A stretch of DNA of 58,546 nt from an uncultured Muribaculaceae bacterium. Its GTDB lineage: Bacteria > Bacteroidota > Bacteroidia > Bacteroidales > Muribaculaceae. Position numbers and translations under genes: made by a program. Shown piece after piece: positions 18,199-26,920 of the stretch; within the stretch, counting starts at the first letter, position 1; each line of letters starts with the position of its first letter. The DNA is taken from positions 1-58,546 of the forward strand of contig CAJTSR010000018.1 of NCBI GenBank assembly GCA_910579035.1. Direction: 5' to 3'. The notes beneath the pieces are model-generated. The model did not search any database. It saw nothing but the letters and a program-made list of their open reading frames with translations, and was not told the DNA's origin.

Positions 18199-19401
18199 AT
18201 GAAGAAAATAATCAGCGCCCTCGGCGCAGCCATAATCGCCCTGCCCTCGTTCGCGCAGACAGCGCCCGACAGCGCCAAATGCGACACCGCATTCGTGTTC
18301 ACCGACATAATAAGCCTCCCCACCACATCGGTAAAGGACCAGAACAAATCAGGCACATGCTGGTGCTTCGCCGGCACCTCGTACTTTGAAAACGAGATAC
18401 GACGCCTCGGCGGCGACTCGCTCGACATATCCGAAATGTTCACCGTCCGCAAGTGCTACGAGGACAAGGCCGACCGCTATGTGCGTCTGTACGGACAGAC
18501 CAACTTCGCCCCCGGCGGCTCGCTGCTTGACGTTCCGTATGTGTGGAAGCGCTACGGCGCCGTGCCCGAAGAAGTATACCGCGGCCTTAACTACGGCGAA
18601 GAAAAGCACGTCCACGGCGAACTCGACGCCGTTCTTGCAGCCTACGTGAAAGCCGTGGCAGCAAAGCCCGACAAAAAAATATCCACTGCGTGGAAAAAAG
18701 GCCTCAGCGGCGTGCTCGACGCCTATTTCGGCGAACTGCCTCAGACATTTGAATACAAAGGACGCACCTACACGCCCCAGTCGTACGCCGCGAGCCTGCC
18801 CATAAAGCTCGACGACTACATTCCGCTCACATCGTTCTCGCATCACCCCTTCTATGAAACTTTCGCCGTAGAAGTTCCCGACAACTGGCTTTGGGGACAG
18901 TACTACAACGTGCCTCTCGACGAATTTCAGGCAATCGTTGACAACGCCCTCAAAAACGGCTTCACACTCGTGTGGGCAGCCGACGTAAGCGAAGGCGGCT
19001 TCAAATGGACCAAAGGCGTGGCCCTGATGCCCAAGGACGTTGACCAAGGCAATATGGAAGGCACCGAACTCGCCCGCTGGGTTAAACTATCCGACAAAGA
19101 CCGCCAAAGCAAGCGCTTCGACTTCAACGGCCCCGTCGAGGAGATGGAAGTCGACCAGGAGCTGCGCCAGACCATGTTCGACAATCAGGAAACCACCGAC
19201 GACCACGGAATGGAAATAGTAGGTGTGGCAAAGGACCAGAACGGAAACCGCTACTACAAGGTGAAGAACTCGTGGGACACCAACCAGGTATACGACGGCT
19301 TCTTCTATGTTTCCGAGCCTTACTTCCGCGCCAAGACAATGAACATACTCGTACACCGCGACGCCATTCCCAAAGAAATAGCTAAAAAACTCAAGCTCTG
19401 A
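18199..19401 (+). CDS. pepC: secreted C1B cysteine peptidase (bleomycin hydrolase / aminopeptidase C family)
   Basis: 400 residues with a signal peptide ending in LPSFAQ (about residue 20). The papain-like triad is visible: Cys in NKSGTCWCFAG, His in TDDHGMEIVG, Asn in YKVKNSWDT. The family trims peptides from the N-terminus. Cytosolic homologues are about 450 residues; this one is exported, as is common in Bacteroidetes. The stop codon overlaps the next start by 1 base (TGATG), so the two are translationally coupled. Confidence 0.92.
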   Translation: MKKIISALGAAIIALPSFAQTAPDSAKCDTAFVFTDIISLPTTSVKDQNKSGTCWCFAGTSYFENEIRRLGGDSLDISEMFTVRKCYEDKADRYVRLYGQTNFAPGGSLLDVPYVWKRYGAVPEEVYRGLNYGEEKHVHGELDAVLAAYVKAVAAKPDKKISTAWKKGLSGVLDAYFGELPQTFEYKGRTYTPQSYAASLPIKLDDYIPLTSFSHHPFYETFAVEVPDNWLWGQYYNVPLDEFQAIVDNALKNGFTLVWAADVSEGGFKWTKGVALMPKDVDQGNMEGTELARWVKLSDKDRQSKRFDFNGPVEEMEVDQELRQTMFDNQETTDDHGMEIVGVAKDQNGNRYYKVKNSWDTNQVYDGFFYVSEPYFRAKTMNILVHRDAIPKEIAKKLKL

Positions 19402-19910
19402 TGCGCAATCTTCTTATAATAAGTCTTGCCGCCGCCACTCTGCTGGGGGCGTGCAAGACCTCCGAAGCCAACTATCGCGAAGCTTACGAAAAAGCCATAG
19501 CCGGACGCGAGGCCGACAGCGCGGTCGACTCCACAATCTACGGCAAGGTGAGGCAGCAGAAAACCGTGCGCACTGTCGATATGCCCGACGGAGGCACAGC
19601 GGAGATACGCGCACAGCATGTCCGCGCCACCGACGGCACCGGCATCACCACCGACAAGATGCTGCAATACAACGTGGTGACAGGCGGCTTCAAACAACTT
19701 TTCAACGCCAAATCGCTGCGACAGCGCCTCATAAACGCCGGATACCCCTCCGCATTCATAGCCGAAACGGCCGAGCCGTACTACTATGTGATAATCGGCA
19801 CATATCCCGACCTCGACCAAGCAAAAACCGCCGTCACAGCGTTTAATAACAGCGAGGCTGCAAGCATAAAGACCACCACGCCATTTATACTTGAAAAGCC
19901 GAAGCGCTAA
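19401..19910 (+). CDS. SPOR domain lipoprotein
   Basis: 169 residues. A lipoprotein signal with lipobox LLGAC puts the acylated Cys at about residue 18. The C-terminal part, YYYVIIGTYPDLDQAKTAVTAF, is a SPOR domain, which binds peptidoglycan stripped of stem peptides, often at septa. It probably ends the ilvA-peptidase-SPOR transcript. The direct start overlap suggests joint production with the peptidase, perhaps anchoring or local control at the cell wall (inference). Confidence 0.85.
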   Translation: MRNLLIISLAAATLLGACKTSEANYREAYEKAIAGREADSAVDSTIYGKVRQQKTVRTVDMPDGGTAEIRAQHVRATDGTGITTDKMLQYNVVTGGFKQLFNAKSLRQRLINAGYPSAFIAETAEPYYYVIIGTYPDLDQAKTAVTAFNNSEAASIKTTTPFILEKPKR

Positions 19911-19965
19911 TGTTTTTTGAAAAAATTTATTGCGGAAAATTTTCCATATTACAAAAAATATATTC

Positions 19966-19973
19966 TATCTTTG
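19966..19973 (+). promoter_or_regulatory. promoter for the carboxylase/decarboxylase gene
   Basis: TATCTTTG matches TAnnTTTG within an AT-rich gap. Leader of about 45 nt. Confidence 0.65.
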
Positions 19974-20023
19974 CAACATAAGATAAACTAACGCAAAAAC
20001 ACCATTACCAACTTAATAACGAT

Positions 20024-21898
20024 ATGGCACAACGTAAACTGAAAATCCGCGACTTAACGCTCCGCGACGGCCAGCAATCGCTCTTCGCCACTCGCCTGAG
20101 CCAGGCAGAAATCGACAAACTGCTGCCCTTCTATGAAAATGCCGGCTTCTATATCATGGAAGTATGGGGAGGCGCAGTGCCCGATTCGGTGATGCGCTAT
20201 CTCGACGAATCCCCGTGGGACCGCCTGCGCATCATATCCAAAGCAATGAAGGGCAAATCGCTGCTGTCGGCTCTGTCGCGCGGCCGCAACCTGTTCGGAT
20301 ATGTGCCCTACCCCGACTATGTGCTCGAAGGCTTCTACAAAGAAGCGATAGCCAACGGCCTTAATGTGATGCGCATATTCGACGCCCTCAACGACATCGA
20401 CAACGTTCGCGAGTCAATCCGCCTCATCAACGAACTCGGAGGCATCGCCGACGGCGCCGTATGCTACACCGTCGACCCCAAGACCGAACCGGCCGAAAAG
20501 CCCGGATTCTTTGGCCGCCTCTTCGGCAAAAAGGCTCAGGAACCCGAAAAGATATTCACCGACGAATACTTCGTGGAAAAAGCTCGCGAAATGGAACGCC
20601 TCGGAGCCAAGATTATCACCCTCAAAGATATGGCAGGTCTGGTTAACCCCCTGCGTGCCGCATCGATCATATCGAAGCTCAAAGCCGCTCTCAAAGTACC
20701 CGTCGACTTCCACACCCACTGCACACCCGGCTACGGCCTCGCATCGAGCCTTATGGCCATCATCAACGGCGTGGACATTCTCGACACCAACATATGGTGG
20801 TTCGGCGGCGGCTCGGCAGCCCCGGCTATCGAACTCATATATGTGTTCGCACAGAAACTCGGCATAGAGCTTGAAGCCAATATGGAAGCCGTAGGCGAAA
20901 TACGCAAGCACCTGCTCGGCGCACGCCAGTCGCTGAAGGCATTCGACCTCAACCACGACAAGATGCCGCGCGAGTTCGACCCGCTCAAGGACAAACTGCC
21001 CGCCGACATCGACGCCCTCTTCGACCGCGCCATCGCTGCCGCGAAGGCTCTCGACGAAGACACCCTCCTCGCCGCCTGCCACGCTATCGAGGAATACTTC
21101 GGCTTCCCCAAGCCCAACGAAATCGTCAAGGACGCGGAAGTTCCCGGCGGCATGTACTCCAACATGGTGGCACAGCTCAAAGCTCTCGGCTCGGAGGACC
21201 TCCTCGAAGACGCCATGAAGCTCATACCCATGGTACGCCGCGACGCAGGCCTCGTGCCTCTGGTAACCCCCACAAGCCAGATTGTGGGCTCGCAAGCCGT
21301 GAGTGTGGCTCTCGACCGCAAGAAAGGCAATCCCGACTACTCCAACCCTTCCAACCAGTTCATATCGCTCGTAAAAGGCGAATACGGCCATACTCCCGTG
21401 CCTGTCGACCCCGCGTTCCGCGAAAAAATCACCGGCAGCCCCGTTGAGAAGCCTTACGACGTAAGCTCGTACAAAAAACCGGCCAACCCCACCCTGCCCG
21501 AATACGGCGACGCTCCCCTTGCCTCCAACCGCGAGGAAGAACTCCTTATGGAACTCCTGCCCAACGTGGCCAATACCTTCCTGCGCAAACGCCGCGCCGA
21601 AGAATACAACGCTCGCAAGGCCGAAGAAGCACCCGTTGCCGCAGCCGCAGCTGAAGAAAGCAAGGCAGCCGAAGAGCCTATCACAGGCCCCACACTGAAA
21701 GCTCCTATGGGCGGACGCATCATATCTGTAAGCGTTGCTCCCGGCGACAAGGTAAAGAAAGGCCAGGTACTCCTCGTGTACGAGGCAATGAAGATGGAAA
21801 ACGACGTTACCGCCGAAAGCGAACAGACCGTGAAGCGAGTATTCGTCCGCCCCGACGACGTAGTAGGCACCGATGCCGTGCTTATCGAATTTGAATAA
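20024..21898 (+). CDS. oxaloacetate decarboxylase alpha / pyruvate carboxylase subunit B, biotinylated
   Basis: 624 residues. An N-terminal carboxyltransferase TIM barrel begins with the DLTLRDGQQSLFATRL signature (metal and substrate site). A conserved middle domain follows, then an Ala-rich linker (about residues 535-555) and a C-terminal biotinyl domain with YEAMKMENDV, where the Lys carries biotin. A Pro/Lys/Gly-rich insertion of about 25 residues sits near residue 155. It moves CO2 between biotin and pyruvate/oxaloacetate. No partner subunits lie beside it, so sodium-pump decarboxylase or split pyruvate carboxylase cannot be decided here. It ends at a strong terminator. Confidence 0.9.
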   Translation: MAQRKLKIRDLTLRDGQQSLFATRLSQAEIDKLLPFYENAGFYIMEVWGGAVPDSVMRYLDESPWDRLRIISKAMKGKSLLSALSRGRNLFGYVPYPDYVLEGFYKEAIANGLNVMRIFDALNDIDNVRESIRLINELGGIADGAVCYTVDPKTEPAEKPGFFGRLFGKKAQEPEKIFTDEYFVEKAREMERLGAKIITLKDMAGLVNPLRAASIISKLKAALKVPVDFHTHCTPGYGLASSLMAIINGVDILDTNIWWFGGGSAAPAIELIYVFAQKLGIELEANMEAVGEIRKHLLGARQSLKAFDLNHDKMPREFDPLKDKLPADIDALFDRAIAAAKALDEDTLLAACHAIEEYFGFPKPNEIVKDAEVPGGMYSNMVAQLKALGSEDLLEDAMKLIPMVRRDAGLVPLVTPTSQIVGSQAVSVALDRKKGNPDYSNPSNQFISLVKGEYGHTPVPVDPAFREKITGSPVEKPYDVSSYKKPANPTLPEYGDAPLASNREEELLMELLPNVANTFLRKRRAEEYNARKAEEAPVAAAAAEESKAAEEPITGPTLKAPMGGRIISVSVAPGDKVKKGQVLLVYEAMKMENDVTAESEQTVKRVFVRPDDVVGTDAVLIEFE

Positions 21899-21910
21899 GC
21901 CTAACCCACC

Positions 21911-21952
21911 TTTACACAAAAAAGCGCCCGAAAGGCGCTTTTTTTGTGTAAA
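21911..21952. terminator. strong bidirectional terminator
   Basis: TTTACAC then A-run then GCGCC pairs with GGCGC, T-run and GTGTAAA around a CGAAA loop; long stem with T-tracts on both strands. It serves the carboxylase gene and probably the opposing DUF4919 gene. Confidence 0.9.
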
Positions 21953-21956
21953 GGTT

Positions 21957-22019
21957 TAAGGCCTTTAAGGCCCTTAAAGCCCCTAAAGGCCTTAAAGCCG
22001 CTAAGAGTCCTAAGCCGCT
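21957..22019. repeat. degenerate 9-bp tandem repeat, seven units
   Basis: TAA recurs at 21957, 21966, 21975, 21984, 21993, 22002 and 22011, exactly every 9 bp. Units run TAAGGCCTT, TAAGGCCCT, TAAAGCCCC, TAAAGGCCT, TAAAGCCGC, TAAGAGTCC, TAAGCCGCT. It fills the space between the terminator and the stop codon of the DUF4919 gene. Confidence 0.85.
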
Positions 22020-22753
22020 CACCCGCCGGTAGAGTCTTCAAGCTCCGAGGGGTGCTTGAGGAAATATTGGCGGAGAAGCTCGCCGATATTGAAATAGAAT
22101 CCTTCGGCCGAGGTCTTCGTACTTTTGTCGAGCTGTATGTAATCGAAATGAGGCGGCTCGAAGCGCTGGCTGTTGGCCTTTATCCCTGAGAGATTAATAA
22201 AATCATACTCGTGCTGCGGATATACCACCACAAAGGCACTCTCCGGGGCTATTCCCGTGCCTGAGGCCGCTATCACCAGCAGCAGATGGTTCAGCTTGTA
22301 CTGCCAGATGCGGGCAAGGTCGTGCTTGCCGTTCTGCTCATAGACATAAATCTTGTTTGTGAGCTGGCGAAGATCCACGGGGTTGTCGTCGAGCACCTGC
22401 GTGGCATACGCAAGCATCTTGGCGCGGTCGGCACGCGTGCGCTTTTCCTTGGCATATATGGGCTGCAGCTCGTCGAACAGCGCTTTGTTCGGTGCAGCGC
22501 GATATGGGTCATAGTCCTCCTGAAACATCGTGCCATAATAGAAATACTGGAACTCCTCGGGCGTCATCAGCGTGTCGTTGGCCATAAAGGCTTTCAGCAG
22601 ACGGGGATAAAAATAACGCGAGTTCTCGTCGGTCGACTCGCGCGCTATCGCTTCCATATCTGGCTGTCCGAGCTTGGCACGGGCGCCCTCCTTGGCAAAT
22701 ACGGGCATCAGACAGACTATGGCAGATATAAATATGATAAGGCGTAGTTTCAT
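22019..22753 (-). CDS. DUF4919 domain protein, exported
   Basis: 244 residues with a signal peptide (MKLRLIIFISAIVCLMPVFA). The rest fits the Bacteroidetes family DUF4919 of unknown function: FYPRLLKAFMANDTLMTPEE, the EEFQYFYYGTMFQEDYDPYR block, and a C-terminal EGFYFNIGELLRQYF. No lipobox and no further membrane segment, so it is periplasmic or secreted. It has its own promoter. Function is not known. Confidence 0.82.
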   Translation of the reverse strand: MKLRLIIFISAIVCLMPVFAKEGARAKLGQPDMEAIARESTDENSRYFYPRLLKAFMANDTLMTPEEFQYFYYGTMFQEDYDPYRAAPNKALFDELQPIYAKEKRTRADRAKMLAYATQVLDDNPVDLRQLTNKIYVYEQNGKHDLARIWQYKLNHLLLVIAASGTGIAPESAFVVVYPQHEYDFINLSGIKANSQRFEPPHFDYIQLDKSTKTSAEGFYFNIGELLRQYFLKHPSELEDSTGG

Positions 22754-22788
22754 GCGTGGAAATGGTCAAGCAAAAAAAATCGGAGAAA

Positions 22789-22796
22789 CAAATTTA
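22789..22796 (-). promoter_or_regulatory. promoter for the DUF4919 gene
   Basis: Minus-strand TAAATTTG matches TAnnTTTG, 36 bp before the start codon. No clear -33 box. Confidence 0.55.
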
Positions 22797-22876
22797 CGCA
22801 AAATGAGGCACTTCCGCATCGGCGTGCCACACCTTTTGGCTAAATTTCACGTTTTTTAGGAAGCCCGCACTTATGC

Positions 22877-22909
22877 AAAAAGAGGCGCCCCGCGCGGGAC
22901 GCCTCTTTT
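22877..22909 (-). terminator. terminator of the sus-like operon
   Basis: AAAAGAGGCG stem around a CG-rich tip with T-tracts on both strands, 20 bp after the last gene of the operon. Confidence 0.9.
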
Positions 22910-22929
22910 ATATTCAAGGTATGTAAGAC

Positions 22930-24402
22930 TTACTTCTTAACCACGGTAGCGGTCCAGGGAAGCTCGCCGAGGTTGAGGGTGATTTCGTATGTGCCTGTTT
23001 CAGCGCACTTGAAATTGGGAGCATTGAAAGGCCACAGATTGTCGAACTCGCCGCCGAGGCTTATAGTCCAGTCGTTGTTCATACGGATCTTCCATTCGTC
23101 GCCTTCGGTCATATCCTGAGTGATGGTCCATGTGAGGAGATCATCCGAAGGAGTCATCTCGTTGGAGTTGCCCCAGCCGTTGAAGCCGCCGATAATACCG
23201 ATGGTATTAATCTGGGTAAGCTTGAGGGCTCGGGTGGCATAGTTCAGCTCTATGTAGTAGAGATCGTTTGCGGGAACAGAGATATTGCTGCCGCCGTCGG
23301 CCACGCCGGTACCCACGGTTATGCCGTTTTCGCCGGTCACATACTCTACGGCCTCGCCTACGCCGAAGTCGCCGCTCCAGCCGTCAACGGGGCTGAACTT
23401 GAACTGCGAACCGATATGGGCCAGACCCACATAGTCGGTGTAATTGTCGGTCCACATCACCTTGGCGAACTTGCCGTCGCTCCAGCTTGTGCCGTTCACA
23501 TAGTCTCCGGCCATCCAGAAGTTGGGTATCGCCACCATGTAATCGAAGGTAAGAGCCTCGATGTTGAAGTTGAACAGCGACGGACCGACAACGTTGTAAA
23601 TGCCCGCTTCGGTATCTTCGCCTTCTACTAGGGCACCCTTGTCGATATTCTCATTCTCGGGGCTTACACCTATGGTAAGGCCGTCGAAAGAACCGGAATC
23701 GAATGTGGAGCCGGGAATAATCTTCCAGAACATGCCCGAACCCACCGTGGCGGCATCGAAGTTGAGGGTTACGCTGAACTTGGGATCGTCGTACACATTT
23801 GTTTCGCTGTGTGCGAACTCTACTGCATTTTCAGTGCTCCAGGTACTGCCGTCGGTGCTCCATGCGAAATAATACTTGGAATCAAGCAGACGCTCGGGCA
23901 GAAGAGGAAGCACGCTGTACTCCTGAGAAGCGTAGTAATAGTCGGGACCGCCAAGGCGCACGCTCTCGCTACCGTTTGTGGCATAAGCGGCATAGCGCAC
24001 GTACACGCTGCGGGCATCGACTCCCTTGCTTATTTTCTCGCGGAAAGCCGCATTGAGTTCAGATACCGACATACATACAGAGTCACCCGAAATCTCGGTG
24101 GGCACGGTAGCCGCACCGCTGAAATTATCGGAGCCGGACAGCTCGGCCACTACGGTGAGCTTGCTGGTCGAGGGGAAGTCGGTAAGCTCGAACGTGAACA
24201 GACCCACGCTTTTGCCTTCGCTCTGCAGAGCGCGGAGGTCGACAGTGCCTTCCACGATATTTGTCAGCTTCAGGCCGTCTGTTTCAAAGACAGGCTCCTC
24301 AGGGTTGCTCTGGGCCGGGGGATTGGGCAATTCGTAGTCATCGCACGATGCCATTGCCCAAGCAGCAACACCCATAAGGGCTATGATAGAGAATTTCTTC
24401 AT
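22930..24402 (-). CDS. SusF/SusE-like outer-membrane glycan-binding lipoprotein
   Basis: 490 residues with a lipoprotein signal (WAMASCDDYE; Cys at about 19). N-terminal Ig-like part, then two beta-sandwich modules; the last has IIGGFNGWGN, LLTWTITQDM and EWKIRMNNDWTISLGG, the pattern of SusE/SusF starch-binding modules with exposed aromatic residues. It sits on the cell surface and holds polysaccharide near the SusCD transporter. Last gene of the operon, 19 bp after the preceding one. Alpha-glucan is the best guess for ligand, but this module type also binds other glucans. Confidence 0.85.
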   Translation of the reverse strand: MKKFSIIALMGVAAWAMASCDDYELPNPPAQSNPEEPVFETDGLKLTNIVEGTVDLRALQSEGKSVGLFTFELTDFPSTSKLTVVAELSGSDNFSGAATVPTEISGDSVCMSVSELNAAFREKISKGVDARSVYVRYAAYATNGSESVRLGGPDYYYASQEYSVLPLLPERLLDSKYYFAWSTDGSTWSTENAVEFAHSETNVYDDPKFSVTLNFDAATVGSGMFWKIIPGSTFDSGSFDGLTIGVSPENENIDKGALVEGEDTEAGIYNVVGPSLFNFNIEALTFDYMVAIPNFWMAGDYVNGTSWSDGKFAKVMWTDNYTDYVGLAHIGSQFKFSPVDGWSGDFGVGEAVEYVTGENGITVGTGVADGGSNISVPANDLYYIELNYATRALKLTQINTIGIIGGFNGWGNSNEMTPSDDLLTWTITQDMTEGDEWKIRMNNDWTISLGGEFDNLWPFNAPNFKCAETGTYEITLNLGELPWTATVVKK

Positions 24403-24421
24403 TACAAATAGTGATTATGGG

Positions 24422-25327
24422 TTATTTAACTGCTGTGATTGTCACCTTGGGAGATTTCGCGTCGCTGAAGTCAGCAACGAACGAAAGCGTACCCTTGTAG
24501 TTGGGATAGCTGAAGGAATCCTTCGTAGCCATAAGAGGATAGAGCTGGCTGCTTCCTGCCTTGAAATCTTCGAATACCACAGGATTGTCGTCGTTATTGC
24601 CGCCGGTGGGACCATAGGTGTTGTCATCCCACGAGCCGAGCGCGGTATAGAAACGGAACAAAGGAGCATTTTCGCCGAAATCGATAGTTCCGTAGTATAC
24701 CCGGGAACCGATGGCGTCGTCCTTCTCAGAGAGGGTATAGGGCTTGAGCGCCTGCTCGTTCTCGAGGTCCGGGCCGATCCAGTCGCCCACATAGTTACCA
24801 ATCACATAGATGTATCCGGGGACGGGAATAGCGAAGTATCCCTGCACGCGGTTGAGCGACACCACGTTCGAGGTCTTCACGTAGCTGTCCTCGATACCTT
24901 CGATAAAGGCCACGCCTCGGAAGTACACCTTCTCCTCGCCGTTGTCCTTGTAGTCTTCCTTGGTCTTGTAGCCGTGGAGCACGCACATGGCAGTGGCAAG
25001 ATCGGAGTCCTTGAAGGTCATGCGCGAAAGTGTGCCGGTACCGACGGGGGTAAGGGTTTCGTACGATGCGAAGTCCTCTGTGAGGGAAACTTCTGCACGA
25101 TACTGTGTGATAGCCGAGAAACCGTAGGAGGGCTGTCCGTTCAGCGCTATCTCGAACTGGCCGTTCTCGTCAAGACCGTAGTACTGGTTCTGCAGCGGCG
25201 GTGTATTGATTTTGAAAGTGGATGCATCGGGTTTGGTATATACCGGCTCGGTGACGTCGGAGCACGACGCAAAACCGCACACGGCTACCGCGCAGGCCAC
25301 AACTGAATATAATTTAGGAAATTTCAT
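24422..25327 (-). CDS. SusE-like lipoprotein
   Basis: 301 residues with a lipoprotein signal (CGFASCSDV; Cys at about 22). The N-terminal SusE-type domain has the FKINTPPLQNQYYGLDENG start and an AVSL-type strand series. The C-terminal part carries IYVIGNYVGDW and a beta-rich module that probably binds sugar. It lies between the susD-like and susF-like genes in the usual order, with short gaps, so it belongs to the same transcript. Confidence 0.82.
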   Translation of the reverse strand: MKFPKLYSVVACAVAVCGFASCSDVTEPVYTKPDASTFKINTPPLQNQYYGLDENGQFEIALNGQPSYGFSAITQYRAEVSLTEDFASYETLTPVGTGTLSRMTFKDSDLATAMCVLHGYKTKEDYKDNGEEKVYFRGVAFIEGIEDSYVKTSNVVSLNRVQGYFAIPVPGYIYVIGNYVGDWIGPDLENEQALKPYTLSEKDDAIGSRVYYGTIDFGENAPLFRFYTALGSWDDNTYGPTGGNNDDNPVVFEDFKAGSSQLYPLMATKDSFSYPNYKGTLSFVADFSDAKSPKVTITAVK

Positions 25328-25350
25328 GTGTTTTGAACGGTATTATATGA

Positions 25351-26889
25351 TTAGTAACCGGGATTCTGTCCGATAGTGCCTGTGTACTGCATCGGTATGG
25401 GGAAGAGCGCGCGGTACTCGGGGAGGGAGGCGCCGGTATATTCGCCGTTCTTCCACGACCAGTTGTAGCTGCTGCCAGTGTATTTGCCGAAGCGGATAAG
25501 GTCGCTGCGGCGGTGTCCTTCGAGGTAAAGCTCGCACTGGCGTTCTTTAAGAAGCTCGTCGGCAGTGATAGCCTGCATGGCGGGCATGCCGGCACGTTTG
25601 CGCACGAGGTTGAGATAGCGCAGACCGTCGCATTCCACACCGCGCATCTGGCATTCGGCAAGCATCAGGTATGCGTCGGCCAGACGGAAGAGAGGATAGT
25701 CGGTATTGGACATGGCCACATTGTTATTGTTGTTTCCGGCCTCGTTGTCGTAGTCGTCTTCGGGGCTGTTGGAGTACTTGATAAGCATGTAGCCGCAGGA
25801 GGTAGCGTCGTTTCCGCCGAGGGTGGGAATGTCTTCCTGGAAGGTACCCTCGAATATCAGGCGGCGGTTGTCGCCCTTAAGCGCGCGCGACAGTTCGGGA
25901 CGGAGGCGCAGACCGCCCCAAGCGTCCTTGTAGTTGAGCTTCTTGAGGATTTCCTCGCCGGCCGATGCAAACCATGCGCCGCAGGTGAGGTAGGTGGTGC
26001 CGCCCCAAGCGTCCATACGGCCCTGCTCCTGAGGAACAGCCCAGAGGATTTCGCCGTTGCCAACGTACTTGTCGTTGGTGGCGCAGAAGAGGTATTTGTA
26101 GGTAGGAGCAAGCTGTATGCCGGTGTTCACTACGTTTTTGAGAGCGGCGGCGCACTTGTCGTACATGGCAGTGCCGGTGTATACCTCGGCGTTGAGATAA
26201 AGCTTGGCCAGAAGCATGTAACCTGCCTCGCGGCTAACGCGTCCGTAGGCCTGCTCGGCAGCGGGCTTCAGCTGGGGCACATACTCCTCAAGCTCGGCTG
26301 TGATGGCGTCGAAAAGCTGTTTGCGGTCGTATGTGGGAGGAATAGCACCTGTAACGGAGCTTGCATCAACCCAGGGACCACGGCCGAAGAGGTCGATCAT
26401 CATATAGTATGCGAGGCCGCGGAGAGCGGAAGCCTCGGCCACACGGGCCTTTACTTCGGCTTCGTCGAAGAAAGCGGCACCGTTGGAGAGCATGTTGGCC
26501 ATAAACTCACCACCCATTTTGGCGATGAAAAATTCACGGGCGAAAGCGGCATAGATCCACTCGTTGTCGCTGCTCCACTGGTTCTTGTTCAGGGGCTGGT
26601 AGCCGGGGTCGTTCCACGCCTCGGAGATAAAGCACTCGTCGGCCACGATTTCGTTCAGGTTGAAGTGGGTACGGGTGAAAGTACCGGCACCGCCGTCGGA
26701 AGTCGAGATGATGTCGTCGCGGTAAAGGTTACCGTAGAGGCGGGCCAGATAGCCGTCCCATTCAGCGACTGTGGTAAGCTCCAGCTTGATGTTGGGGTCG
26801 TTGGGCTTGAGGTCGAGGTCACCCACGCAGGAAGTGGCAACTCCCATCAGGGCCACACAGCCGGCAACGATATATTTGCTAAATTTCAT
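25351..26889 (-). CDS. SusD/RagB family surface glycan-binding protein
   Basis: 512 residues with a lipoprotein signal (ATSCVGDLDL). Typical features are the early LDLKPNDPN block, the TPR-like helices including ALRGLAYYMMIDLFGRGPWV, and the C-terminal YPLFRLADAYLMLAE and RRSDLIRFGKY blocks. SusD forms the lid over the SusC channel and delivers oligosaccharide. It follows susC after 31 bp. Confidence 0.95.
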   Translation of the reverse strand: MKFSKYIVAGCVALMGVATSCVGDLDLKPNDPNIKLELTTVAEWDGYLARLYGNLYRDDIISTSDGGAGTFTRTHFNLNEIVADECFISEAWNDPGYQPLNKNQWSSDNEWIYAAFAREFFIAKMGGEFMANMLSNGAAFFDEAEVKARVAEASALRGLAYYMMIDLFGRGPWVDASSVTGAIPPTYDRKQLFDAITAELEEYVPQLKPAAEQAYGRVSREAGYMLLAKLYLNAEVYTGTAMYDKCAAALKNVVNTGIQLAPTYKYLFCATNDKYVGNGEILWAVPQEQGRMDAWGGTTYLTCGAWFASAGEEILKKLNYKDAWGGLRLRPELSRALKGDNRRLIFEGTFQEDIPTLGGNDATSCGYMLIKYSNSPEDDYDNEAGNNNNNVAMSNTDYPLFRLADAYLMLAECQMRGVECDGLRYLNLVRKRAGMPAMQAITADELLKERQCELYLEGHRRSDLIRFGKYTGSSYNWSWKNGEYTGASLPEYRALFPIPMQYTGTIGQNPGY

Positions 26890-26920
26890 ATTGTGTCTAT
26901 AATATAGTCGTTACTGTATA

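Noticed and set aside
21957..22019. CRISPR array from regularly spaced repeats
   Set aside because: Units of 7-9 bp without spacers and no cas genes; these are tandem repeats.
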